From assembly GCA_021792045.1 (NCBI GenBank), contig JAJYVJ010000050.1:1-11729 (forward strand): DNA of 11,729 nucleotides, written 5' to 3'. Of the stretch, positions 1 through 6,934 are shown one piece after another. The translations under genes and the position numbers were made by a program. Numbering within the stretch: the first letter of the stretch is position 1; each line of letters opens with the position of its first letter. The DNA comes from Thermoplasmata archaeon (GTDB lineage Archaea > Thermoplasmatota > Thermoplasmata > Thermoplasmatales > Thermoplasmataceae). Under the pieces are notes generated by a model that was not told where the DNA came from, ran no database searches, and saw nothing but the letters and a program-made list of their open reading frames with translations.

Positions 1-10
1 AATAAATCGT

Positions 11-16
11 TTTATA
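11..16 (+). promoter_or_regulatory. Probable TATA box (box A) of the tRNA-Ala gene
   Basis: TTTATA lies about 25-30 nt upstream of the tRNA 5' end, the usual archaeal distance between the TATA box and the transcription start. A second TATA-like stretch (TATATAA at 24-30) is too close to position 41 to serve as the box for a transcript that includes the whole tRNA. Confidence 0.5.
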
Positions 17-40
17 CGGTCTGTATATAACGGAGAGACA

Positions 41-112
41 GGGCCGGTAGATCAGCGGTAGATCGCCTGCTTTGCAAGCAGGAGGCCTCGGGTTCAAATC
101 CCGACCGGTCCA
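41..112 (+). tRNA. tRNA-Ala (anticodon UGC)
   Basis: This tRNA decodes alanine GCN codons. The acceptor stem pairs 41-47 (GGGCCGG) with 105-111 (CCGGTCC) and includes the G3:U70 wobble pair, the classic identity element for alanyl-tRNA synthetase. The D stem is GATC/GATC (50-53 and 61-64), the anticodon stem CCTGC/GCAGG (66-70 and 78-82), and the 7-nt anticodon loop carries TGC at 73-75. The T loop GTTCAAATC is followed by the discriminator A at 112. The 3' CCA is not encoded, so it must be added after transcription, as is common in archaea. No intron is present. tRNA genes are frequent integration sites, and the neighbouring initiator pseudogene fits that. Confidence 0.97.
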
Positions 113-279
113 TTTAATTTATTAATACAGACATTCGTAATGTTGTTGTGACGCTGTAACTCAAGTACCAGGAACCGCTTCTTGACGAGAATATGTGAAG
201 GTGGTTTGAGAACCTCATTTTAAAGTATGTTTTAACACACTCTTTCTTATACATATATTCAAGATTTTCCCACAAACAT
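113..279. other. Spacer between tRNA and initiator pseudogene
   Basis: AT-rich spacer with no convincing coding sequence. It begins with a T/A-rich tract (113-123) that may end tRNA transcription. A TATA-like ATACATATATTC lies at 249-260, just upstream of the first ATG of the pseudogene, and could be its old promoter. No second copy of the tRNA 3' end was found here. Confidence 0.4.
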
Positions 280-1028
280 ATGTTAGACACCTTCGATAGA
301 GTTAATAAACCTCCTAATGAAGAATTAATGCTTGCGCAGGGGCTGTGGAAACCAGCAACATGAAGAATGCACAGGTTTCTTCAGGATTATTATATCCTTT
401 ACCACATAACAAGGCACACTAAAGCCAACCACATCATGCTGACACAGCAGGTCCACTGCTACAAGAACATGAACGATGAGAGCGTAAAGAGCTCACTGCA
501 GCATGATCATATCGTATTCCATGAATACAGCACGGAGGAGATTCATGAGATATTGAGGATGAGGGCAAAGGAAGGCCTGAATGAATATGGCAAGGAGTCC
601 CTGGGTTTATTGTCTGCACTTCTCGTACGAGACTTCAGGTGCGACGCAAGGATAAGAATAAAGGCCCTGGAAATCCTCGGCAGGAGCAATAAATGTAACG
701 AGGACCAGAGCAAGACAGCACTGAAGCAGGCATACGTGGAGGTGGAGGGCGAAACGCTCAAGAACCTTGGAGACCGGGATTTGCTGATACTGGCAGCACC
801 AGTCAAGAATCAGGAGACGAACGGGGGTATTCCGAAGTTTCTGCATCCGGTCATTTATTGCTCAGGGAAGTGAGCAAATCAACGTTCTTCCAGGGCGTCA
901 ATTATTTGCAGAACCCTGGCCTTATCACACTGATCGAGAAGAAAATAGGCAGATGTTATATAATGGAATCACAAATTTTATTATCTGATGCATCTATTGT
1001 ATCTGGAGAGCTTAGAAAGAGGCTTTAG
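280..1028 (+). pseudogene. Decayed Orc1/Cdc6 family replication initiator
   Basis: Orc1/Cdc6 proteins are AAA+ ATPases that bind archaeal origins and load MCM helicase. The remnant starts MLDTFDRV (ATG at 280) and meets an in-frame TGA at 361-363. It resumes in the same frame at 364 with LYHITRHTKAN (sensor 1 area), NDESVKSSLQ, EYSTEEIHEILRMRAKEGL, CDARIRIKALEILGRSN (sensor 2/lid) and LGDRDLLILAAPVKNQE. A one-base deletion in the G5 run at 823-827 then throws the frame. Read one base back, the frame continues GYSEVSASGHLLLREVSK, STFFQGVNYLQN, GLITLIEKKIGRCYI and ends at TAG 1026-1028, a recognisable winged-helix DNA-binding domain. About 249 codons remain against roughly 390-410 in intact members. 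The Walker A and B region is missing. It is not expected to make a working ATPase. The G-run change could be a sequencing error, but the stop and the internal deletion make a pseudogene likely anyway. Confidence 0.85.
956..963 (+). promoter_or_regulatory. Possible TATA box for the mod-res-toxin operon
   Basis: TTATATAA sits inside the 3' end of the initiator pseudogene, about 115 nt upstream of the methyltransferase start. It is a good archaeal TATA match, and no better candidate appears nearer the gene. It would imply a 5' leader of roughly 90 nt, consistent with the ribosome-binding site seen at 1070-1074. In AT-rich DNA such a match can occur by chance. Confidence 0.3.
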
Positions 1029-1078
1029 TACCCAACATGTGTTTGGAATAGCTACTTGTGCTACTTGTCGGTGGTTAA

Positions 1079-3583
1079 ATGGCTAAAAAGAACAAAGCGA
1101 AAGAAGAGAAGGATGCTTTAACACAATATACATTTGAAGAAGAGAAACGGTTGAATATACCACAGACAGGTCTTGTTTCGGCAGAAACAGACCCAATTAA
1201 TGGGAGGAAAACGTACATGTTCGATCCACACTTAGATCCGGAGTTACAATGGTCAGGAAAAACAGAAGGGACAAGTTTTGAAGTTGACACAGTATCTTTG
1301 CACGTTCATGAAAGGATAGATCCACTGACAATAATTGAAGCTGTTAGGAACAAAGAACCAGAGGCACAGAGAAGCTTGTTCTACTACTTTGAGAACCCTG
1401 AAAACAATTTGCCTATTAGGGAAGCGATAGAGTTCTACAAGCATTCAGAAGGTTGGTCAAACCGCCTAATAGCGGGAGATTCCTTGATTGTTATGAATTC
1501 GCTTCTGGAGAAGGAAGGGATAGCTGGCAAGGTTCAGATGATATATATAGACCCACCCTATGGAATAAAGTATGGGTCAAATTTTCAGCCGTTTATAAAT
1601 AAGCGAGATGTTAAAGACGGGAAAGACGAAGACCTGACACAGGAACCTGAAATGATCAAGGCGTTCCGGGACACTTGGGAATTGGGAATTCATTCTTATC
1701 TCACTTATCTCCGAAACAGACTTCTTTTGGCCAGAGACTTGCTTAATGAAAGCGGAGGTGTTTTTGTTCAAATTTCTGATGAGAATTTACATCATGTTAA
1801 GGAGCTACTTGACGAAATCTATGGAGGTGAGAATTTCGTGAGCATAATACCTTTCAGAAAGACGGTCGGAGCCACCACGAAACTCATACCCATCGTAAAT
1901 GACTATATCGTATGGTATGCCAAAAACAAAAATTCCCTGAAATTTAGGAAACTTTATCGCAAGAAAAACATTTCTGAAAGAGACACAAAGTTTTCTTGGT
2001 ATGAACTTGAAAATGGAGATATAGTTAATATATCCAGAGTCCAGTCAGAAAATTTAGATGATAACAGAATCGTTGCATTAGATGACCTTACTTCCCAAGA
2101 TCCATCCAGCACTGGAAGTTATGAAGTTGAGTTCCAAGGCAAGAAGTACTTTCCACCTTCGAACAGACACTGGAGAACTACAAAAAACGGTATGCTGAAG
2201 TTAATTGAACTTGGCAGAATCTACAAATCCGGATCAAGATTGTTGTTTAAGAGACGCCTTTCTGACCAACCGGTGTCCGAAGAAACGAATTTTTGGTTTG
2301 ACACCGTTAATTCGTTCGAAGCTAAGAAATATGTTGTTCAAACAAACGAGACTGTTATCCAAAGATGCCTACTCATGTCAACTGACCCAGGAGATCTAGT
2401 TTTCGATCCTACGTGTGGTTCCGGAACTACTGCCACAGTGGCTGAAAGATGGGGGAGGAGATGGATTACATGCGATACTTCTAGAGTTTCCATTACATTG
2501 GCAAAACAAAGACTGATGACTTCAATATTCGATTTCTATGAACTCGCACACCCAGAAGAAGGGGTTTCAAGCGGGTTGAAATGTGAAAGAGTACCACACA
2601 TCACACTCAAATCTCTCGCTAATGATGACTCTCCAGAGGAAGATATCTTACACGACAAACCCATTGTTGACAATACAAAGAAAAGAGTTACAGGACCATT
2701 TACTGTTGAAGCAGTACCATCACAGCGCGTGGTGAATTTGGAAGAAGTTGAAGAGAATCCCAGTGCCCAAGATCCAGATAATACAATTGCACGCTCTGGT
2801 GAGACGATAAGGCAGAGCGATTGGGTTGATGAATTAAGCAAGACTGGTATAAGGGCTAAAGGCGGTCAGAACATCAAATTCGCTCGAATCGAATCTTTAC
2901 AAGGCACGAAGTGGTTACAGGCTGAAGGAGAGACAATTGATGAACAGAAAGCAGTAATTTCTTTTGGGCCCGCTTATGCTCCTTTGGAGCAAAGGCAAGT
3001 AGAATTGGCCATCGAAGAGGCTCAGCAAATCGTACCTAAGCCCAAACTTGTTATATTTGCATCATTCCAATTTGACCCTGAAGCTTCAAAGGACATTGAC
3101 GAACTGAAATGGCCTGGCGTAACTGTGATTAAATGTCAGATGAACACAGACCTCCTGACCGAGGATCTCAAGAAGAAGAAAACAAACGAGGAGTCATCAT
3201 TCTGGCTAATTGGACAGCCAGACATCGAACTGACAAGACAAGGAGAAAAATATACCGTAACAGTAAATGGCTTTGATTACTACGATACCCGAACTGGCGA
3301 AATAAAGTCTGGAAGTCCCTCAAATATTGCGATGTGGGAATTGGATACGGACTACAACGGCAGGAGCCTTTATCCCAGACAGGTATTCTTCCCTCTTGAG
3401 GGCGAGAACGGTGGTTGGAGTAAGCTTGCTAAATCTCTTCAAGCATATGTTGATGAAGATCTAATTTCTAGCTACGCTGGCAACCAGTCCTTACCATTCA
3501 AAGCAGGCAAGAACAAGCAGATTGCCATAAAGATCATAGATGATCGTGGCATTGAATCTTTGAGAGTCCTAAAGGTGGATTAA
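1079..3583 (+). CDS. Type III-like restriction-modification DNA methyltransferase (Mod subunit)
   Basis: An 834-residue beta-class amino-methyltransferase that would methylate adenine N6 (or cytosine N4) in a specific DNA site, using S-adenosylmethionine, to protect host DNA from the Res subunit encoded next to it. The catalytic motif DPPY is at residues 158-161, in YIDPPYGIKYGSNF. The SAM-binding motif FDPTCGSGT is at 442-450. This order, with a target-recognition stretch of about 280 residues between, is typical of beta-class Mod proteins. The N-terminal part carries GLVSAETDP, DPHLDPELQW and VSLHVHERIDP, which recur in Mod proteins of this type. About 350 residues follow the SAM motif, longer than in classic type III Mods, and I cannot assign a function to them. 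The start is supported by GGTGG (1070-1074) four bases before ATG. Its TAA overlaps the res ATG by one base. The recognition site cannot be read from sequence. Confidence 0.93.
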   Translation: MAKKNKAKEEKDALTQYTFEEEKRLNIPQTGLVSAETDPINGRKTYMFDPHLDPELQWSGKTEGTSFEVDTVSLHVHERIDPLTIIEAVRNKEPEAQRSLFYYFENPENNLPIREAIEFYKHSEGWSNRLIAGDSLIVMNSLLEKEGIAGKVQMIYIDPPYGIKYGSNFQPFINKRDVKDGKDEDLTQEPEMIKAFRDTWELGIHSYLTYLRNRLLLARDLLNESGGVFVQISDENLHHVKELLDEIYGGENFVSIIPFRKTVGATTKLIPIVNDYIVWYAKNKNSLKFRKLYRKKNISERDTKFSWYELENGDIVNISRVQSENLDDNRIVALDDLTSQDPSSTGSYEVEFQGKKYFPPSNRHWRTTKNGMLKLIELGRIYKSGSRLLFKRRLSDQPVSEETNFWFDTVNSFEAKKYVVQTNETVIQRCLLMSTDPGDLVFDPTCGSGTTATVAERWGRRWITCDTSRVSITLAKQRLMTSIFDFYELAHPEEGVSSGLKCERVPHITLKSLANDDSPEEDILHDKPIVDNTKKRVTGPFTVEAVPSQRVVNLEEVEENPSAQDPDNTIARSGETIRQSDWVDELSKTGIRAKGGQNIKFARIESLQGTKWLQAEGETIDEQKAVISFGPAYAPLEQRQVELAIEEAQQIVPKPKLVIFASFQFDPEASKDIDELKWPGVTVIKCQMNTDLLTEDLKKKKTNEESSFWLIGQPDIELTRQGEKYTVTVNGFDYYDTRTGEIKSGSPSNIAMWELDTDYNGRSLYPRQVFFPLEGENGGWSKLAKSLQAYVDEDLISSYAGNQSLPFKAGKNKQIAIKIIDDRGIESLRVLKVD

Positions 3584-6372
3584 TGACTGATGATAAGATA
3601 CAGCACCTAATAATCAACAGCCCTTATGAGAAACCAGGTAGGCACCTCAAATACGATCGCCATGAGCGAAAATTTGAGCTGGTTGAAGGAAGACGCCCTG
3701 CAGGATATACAATAGCTTCAGAACACTCAGAAAAGTTCGACGATCCCGGGTTCTTTGTAGAATTGCCTGAAGTTAACAAAATCAGGGAACGAGTCGATAA
3801 GTGGAGAGATTCGGGATATCCGGGTATTACAAAGGTTACCAAAGAGTTGCTGGACTACTGGAAGAAACCGGAAAGAGACAGAAAACTCTTCTTCTGCCAA
3901 CTTGAGGCAATCGAGACACTGATATGGTTCCTAGAGGCCCCAGACACTGAGAAACAAGGAATAAAGCTAGAGGGTGATGGTGGTAACATAGAGCGTTTAT
4001 GTTCTAAAATGGCCACAGGGACAGGGAAAACAGTTGTCATGGCCATGCTCATAGCATGGCAGATCATCAATAAGATGACTTACAGGCAGGACATACGATT
4101 CTCAAAGGACATCCTCGTTGTGTCACCTGGGCTTACGGTAAGAAATAGACTCCAAGTCCTTAGTCCAACGGCCCCTGAGGGGAGTAACTACTATCTGGAA
4201 TTTGATCTGATTCCTTCTGGAATGTATGACAAGCTCCGAGGTGGACGTGTCAAAATCATCAACTGGCACCTTCTCGAATGGGAAACGGAAGACCAGGTTA
4301 AGAGGAAAAAAAGTGTCGACAAACGCGGTGTGAAAAGTGACGAATCTTATGCAAGAGAGGTGCTTGGCGAACTGAAAGATGCTAAAAATATCTTGGTTAT
4401 CAACGACGAAGCACACCACGCCTGGAGAATTAATCCGGAAGCCCTTGGAAAATATGTAAGGCAAAGAGACCTGAAGGACAGTGCCATTGAGAGTACTGTA
4501 TGGATAGGTGGCCTTGACAAGATCAATAAGGTTAGAAACATCATGCGATGCTTTGATTTCACAGCCACTCCATTCTTTCCTTCAGGAAAGAAAGCAAGCG
4601 AAGAATCCCTATTCGGCTGGATCGTAAGCGATTTTGGTCTAAACGAGGCGATTGAGTCAGGTCTTGTAAAGACTCCCAGAGTTGTTGTTAGGGACGATGG
4701 AACGCCGGATGCCAAAACGATGAAATCAAAATTCTATCACATCTATGCAGTTCCAGAGGTAAAATCAGATTTGAACCAAGCAGTGGAGAAAGAAGTTGCT
4801 CTACCAGACCTTGTAACAAAAGCATATTACTTCTTGGGCCTTGACTGGGCTGAGACGCTTAAACTGTGGGGGAATAATGCTGAAACTCCTCCTGTAATGA
4901 TATCGGTATGCAACAGGACTGAAACGGCTGCCAGAGTCAAGTTTTCACTAGATAAAGGAAAGATCAGGATCAAGGAACTGCAAAATCCTGATGCTACTCT
5001 TCAGATAGATACAAGAGTGCTTAACGAGGCTGAATCCGGGCTCAATGGCAACGGTGGTGCTTCTAAGAAAACCGTGGCAGAAGAACTGCGTGAAAAAGTA
5101 GACACGGTCGGGCAAAGGGGACATCCAGGTGAAAAAATTCAAAATGTTATTTCAGTCGGAATGCTTTCAGAAGGCTGGGATGCAAAGACTGTAACACATA
5201 TCATGGGCCTGAGGGCCTTCACAAGTCAGCTACTTTGTGAACAGGTAGTGGGAAGAGGCTTGAGACGCACGTCCTATGATGTAAATAAAGAGACTGGTCT
5301 TTTCGAGCCAGAATATGTTAATGTGTTTGGCGTGCCGTTCACTTTCCTCCCTCATGAAGGAGAGGGTGTTGGACATGAAGGCGGTGTTCCTCCACCACCT
5401 CCTACACCGAAGACAAGAGTCCATGTTGACGATGATAAGAAAAAATTTGAACTGACCTGGCCAAATGTCCTGAGAATCAATCATACATACACTCCAAAGT
5501 TAAAGATCGATCTCGAGAAAGTTCAAGAACTGCAGCTCAACCCTGAAGACACACCCCTGAAAGCTGAATTGGCGCAGATAATCGAAGGTAAACCTGATGT
5601 TACGAAGAAACTGAAAGTAATCGATCTATCAAACAATCAGGTGGAGAAATTGCTCACCAGTTTGAGAAAGCAGAGGTTGATATTCGAGGCTGCCAGAGAT
5701 GTTTTCGACCAGATGCAGCCTTCCTGGGCGGGTAGCAAGGAATATCTAATTGCGCAGTTGATCAGAATCGTCGAGGCATTCCTGGACTCCGATAAACTGG
5801 TTATTCAGAGTGAAACGTACAGGGAAGATCTCAAAAAGAGACTCCTTATTCTCTTAAATCTGAACAAGATAGTACAACATCTCTTCAGCGCCATACGTGC
5901 TGAAAATACCGAGAAACTGGTACCGATTTTTGACAAGGAGATGCCCATAAAGTCCACTGGAAAAATGATCACATGGTACACAAGCAAGCCGTGTGAGCTC
6001 GCTAATAAGTCCCACATCAGCCATGTTGTATATGACAGCGCATGGGAAGCATCAGAGTCGTACGAGTTGGAAAATAACGATGCAATAGTGAGTTGGGCCA
6101 AGAATGATCACCTGGGTTTCGTCATAAGCTACCTTTACAAGGGCGTGGTTCACAGTTTCTATCCCGACTTCCTGATTAAGCTCAGCAACGGAAAGATGTT
6201 GGTCCTGGAAGTAAAAGGAATAGACGATGAAAAGAACAGAACAAAAAGAACAGCTCTAAAGGAGTGGATCGATGCAGTTAACTCAGATGGACGATTTGGA
6301 CGCTGGGAATCTGATGTATCGTTCAGACCCTCTGATATCAAGGACATAATTAGGCGACATCTGGTGGGATAA
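3583..6372 (+). CDS. Type III-like restriction enzyme: superfamily 2 helicase with C-terminal PD-ExK nuclease (Res subunit)
   Basis: A 929-residue ATP-driven DNA translocase and endonuclease that cuts unmethylated foreign DNA together with the upstream Mod. Helicase motifs appear in order: Walker A ATGTGKT (144-150), DEAH (275-278), DFTATP (325-330), MLSEGWDA (527-534) and QVVGRGLRR (554-562). A proline run follows at 603-607. The C-terminal nuclease has PD at 861-862 and E-V-K at 876-878, in YPDFLIK...LVLEVKG, the PD-(D/E)XK core. The N-terminus (INSPYEKPGRHLKYD, then VEGRRPAGY) resembles, from memory, the restriction endonuclease family labelled BPTD_3080. The gene starts on the last base of the mod stop codon, with GGTGG at 3574-3578 four bases upstream, so the two are translationally coupled. 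Its TAA directly abuts the toxin ATG. All key residues look intact. Confidence 0.93.
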   Translation: MTDDKIQHLIINSPYEKPGRHLKYDRHERKFELVEGRRPAGYTIASEHSEKFDDPGFFVELPEVNKIRERVDKWRDSGYPGITKVTKELLDYWKKPERDRKLFFCQLEAIETLIWFLEAPDTEKQGIKLEGDGGNIERLCSKMATGTGKTVVMAMLIAWQIINKMTYRQDIRFSKDILVVSPGLTVRNRLQVLSPTAPEGSNYYLEFDLIPSGMYDKLRGGRVKIINWHLLEWETEDQVKRKKSVDKRGVKSDESYAREVLGELKDAKNILVINDEAHHAWRINPEALGKYVRQRDLKDSAIESTVWIGGLDKINKVRNIMRCFDFTATPFFPSGKKASEESLFGWIVSDFGLNEAIESGLVKTPRVVVRDDGTPDAKTMKSKFYHIYAVPEVKSDLNQAVEKEVALPDLVTKAYYFLGLDWAETLKLWGNNAETPPVMISVCNRTETAARVKFSLDKGKIRIKELQNPDATLQIDTRVLNEAESGLNGNGGASKKTVAEELREKVDTVGQRGHPGEKIQNVISVGMLSEGWDAKTVTHIMGLRAFTSQLLCEQVVGRGLRRTSYDVNKETGLFEPEYVNVFGVPFTFLPHEGEGVGHEGGVPPPPPTPKTRVHVDDDKKKFELTWPNVLRINHTYTPKLKIDLEKVQELQLNPEDTPLKAELAQIIEGKPDVTKKLKVIDLSNNQVEKLLTSLRKQRLIFEAARDVFDQMQPSWAGSKEYLIAQLIRIVEAFLDSDKLVIQSETYREDLKKRLLILLNLNKIVQHLFSAIRAENTEKLVPIFDKEMPIKSTGKMITWYTSKPCELANKSHISHVVYDSAWEASESYELENNDAIVSWAKNDHLGFVISYLYKGVVHSFYPDFLIKLSNGKMLVLEVKGIDDEKNRTKRTALKEWIDAVNSDGRFGRWESDVSFRPSDIKDIIRRHLVG

Positions 6373-6633
6373 ATGAGCTACAAAGTCGAACTTGCCGAAT
6401 CTTTTGCAAAGGAATTCTCCAGAAACCATAAGGACAAGAAGGAGTGGCTTGAGCGCATGATTGAGAGACTAGAACAGGAGCCTCAATTCGGCAAGCCACT
6501 AAGAGGCAACTTGCATGGGTTGTGGCAACTGAGAATAGGTCCTTTTAGAGTGTGGTATGAAATAAACACTGAAGAGAAGAAAGTAACGCTCAGAGCCATT
6601 CTACACAAAGATGACGCTATGAAGTATTACTAG
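6373..6633 (+). CDS. RelE/ParE-superfamily toxin
   Basis: An 86-residue protein with the compact fold pattern of RelE/ParE toxins: a basic N-terminal helical hairpin (residues 9-35), then the hallmark KPLRGNLHGLWQLRIGPFRVWYEI (41-64, residues G45, R54, R59, Y62) and a last strand with HKDDAMKYY (78-86). RelE members cleave mRNA on the ribosome, while ParE members poison gyrase; the sequence alone does not decide between them. It is the third gene of the mod-res operon: the res TAA (6370-6372) is directly followed by its ATG, and GGTGG (6363-6367) lies in the last res codons. No antitoxin gene precedes or follows it on the same strand. The likely partner is the convergent gene at 6630-6806. 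Its stop lies within CTAG shared with that gene. Confidence 0.88.
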   Translation: MSYKVELAESFAKEFSRNHKDKKEWLERMIERLEQEPQFGKPLRGNLHGLWQLRIGPFRVWYEINTEEKKVTLRAILHKDDAMKYY

Positions 6634-6806
6634 AGTTCCTTCAGGAACTCACGCGCATCCCTGACTCTGCCCTTCTGTATGTCTTCTTCGCTCCTCTTTA
6701 ACTGATCCATTACATACTCATTCTCAAGAGTCTCAATGGTAGCCTCAAGGCTATCAAGATCGGATTTGGGTATGCTTACAAGCCTTGACTGTTTTGCTGT
6801 GGTCAT
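6630..6806 (-). CDS. Antitoxin-like small protein, convergent to the toxin
   Basis: A 58-residue acidic, helix-rich protein starting MTTAKQSRLVSIPKSDL and followed by a leucine/glutamate helix (SLEATIETLE). Its tail, with RSEEDIQKGRVRDAREFLKEL, resembles the toxin-wrapping C-terminal part of RelB-type antitoxins paired with RelE/ParE toxins. That resemblance is from memory and has not been searched. Its stop TAG (complement of 6630-6632) and the toxin stop TAG (6631-6633) share the palindrome CTAG, so the genes end tail to tail with a 4-nt overlap. Most type II pairs are co-directional with the antitoxin first, so this layout is unusual. The start is the only reasonable ATG. No SD is evident, and a TATA-like element about 28 nt upstream suggests a leaderless transcript. 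No separate DNA-binding domain can be seen. Confidence 0.72.
   Translation of the reverse strand: MTTAKQSRLVSIPKSDLDSLEATIETLENEYVMDQLKRSEEDIQKGRVRDAREFLKEL
6633..6650. repeat. Perfect 7-bp inverted repeat at the toxin/antitoxin junction
   Basis: GAGTTCC (6633-6639), loop TTCA, GGAACTC (6644-6650). It begins at the final G of the toxin stop codon and falls within the last codons of the antitoxin gene. It could form a hairpin at the 3' end of either transcript. No T-run follows on the + strand, so a role as terminator is only a possibility, and the antitoxin codons alone could explain the sequence. Confidence 0.6.
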
Positions 6807-6830
6807 AATATAACTCTATATTCATTCAGA

Positions 6831-6840
6831 TTTTAATACC
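6831..6840 (-). promoter_or_regulatory. TATA-like element of the antitoxin-like gene
   Basis: On the minus strand GGTATTAAAA is centred about 28 nt upstream of the antitoxin ATG, the distance expected of an archaeal TATA box when transcription starts at the ATG (leaderless mRNA). It overlaps the stop codon of the candidate miniprotein upstream. Confidence 0.4.
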
Positions 6841-6934
6841 TTTTGGTATGCTTCGGCTCAAATTCACCCCTAACCCCTCTTTGAGCCTTCGCCCGCCTGC
6901 ACGCCGAGCACAGGACCCCATGCTTCGGGCACAT
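6833..6934 (-). CDS. Candidate 33-residue zinc-finger miniprotein
   Basis: A very short reading frame starting MCPKHGVLCSACRRAKAQ and ending EFEPKHTKRY. C2, H5, C9 and C12 form a C-x2-H-x3-C-x2-C pattern that could bind one zinc ion, and many Arg/Lys residues follow, as in nucleic-acid-binding fingers. AGGAG (complement of 6941-6945) lies six bases before the ATG, a good ribosome-binding site. The frame stays open about 20 codons further upstream and includes another Cys, but has no ATG, GTG or TTG there. The stop is 26 nt before the antitoxin start on the same strand, so the two may be co-transcribed. The stretch is much richer in GC than its neighbours. It may be a real small gene, the tail of a decayed longer gene, or chance within a structured noncoding element. 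Confidence 0.38.
   Translation of the reverse strand: MCPKHGVLCSACRRAKAQRGVRGEFEPKHTKRY
6855..6887. repeat. 8-bp inverted repeat in the GC-rich spacer
   Basis: GGCTCAAA (6855-6862) and TTTGAGCC (6880-6887) are perfect complements around a 17-nt pyrimidine-rich loop. The hairpin lies within the candidate miniprotein frame, upstream of the antitoxin-like gene. ATGCTTCGG also occurs twice here as a direct repeat (6848-6856 and 6920-6928). Confidence 0.6.
6891..6930. repeat. GC-rich nested inverted repeat
   Basis: GCCCG (6891-6895) pairs with CGGGC (6926-6930), and inside it CCTG (6896-6899) can pair with CAGG (6910-6913). It lies three bases from the 8-bp stem at 6855-6887, giving two adjacent foldable units. 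This suggests a structured RNA or a REP-like repeat, but pairing in GC-rich sequence arises easily. Confidence 0.35.

Noticed and set aside
41..112. Search for an attachment-site duplicate of the tRNA 3' end elsewhere in the window
   Set aside because: No second copy of the T-arm/acceptor sequence was seen, so integration at this tRNA cannot be shown from the window.
343..353. CTGTGGAAACC resembles the archaeal mini-ORB motif beside the orc pseudogene
   Set aside because: Only a partial match, with no second inverted copy and no AT-rich unwinding element paired to it; it lies within the pseudogene itself.
4347..4715. 122-codon open frame on the - strand
   Set aside because: Antisense to helicase motifs II and III of Res, which are clearly coding on the + strand.
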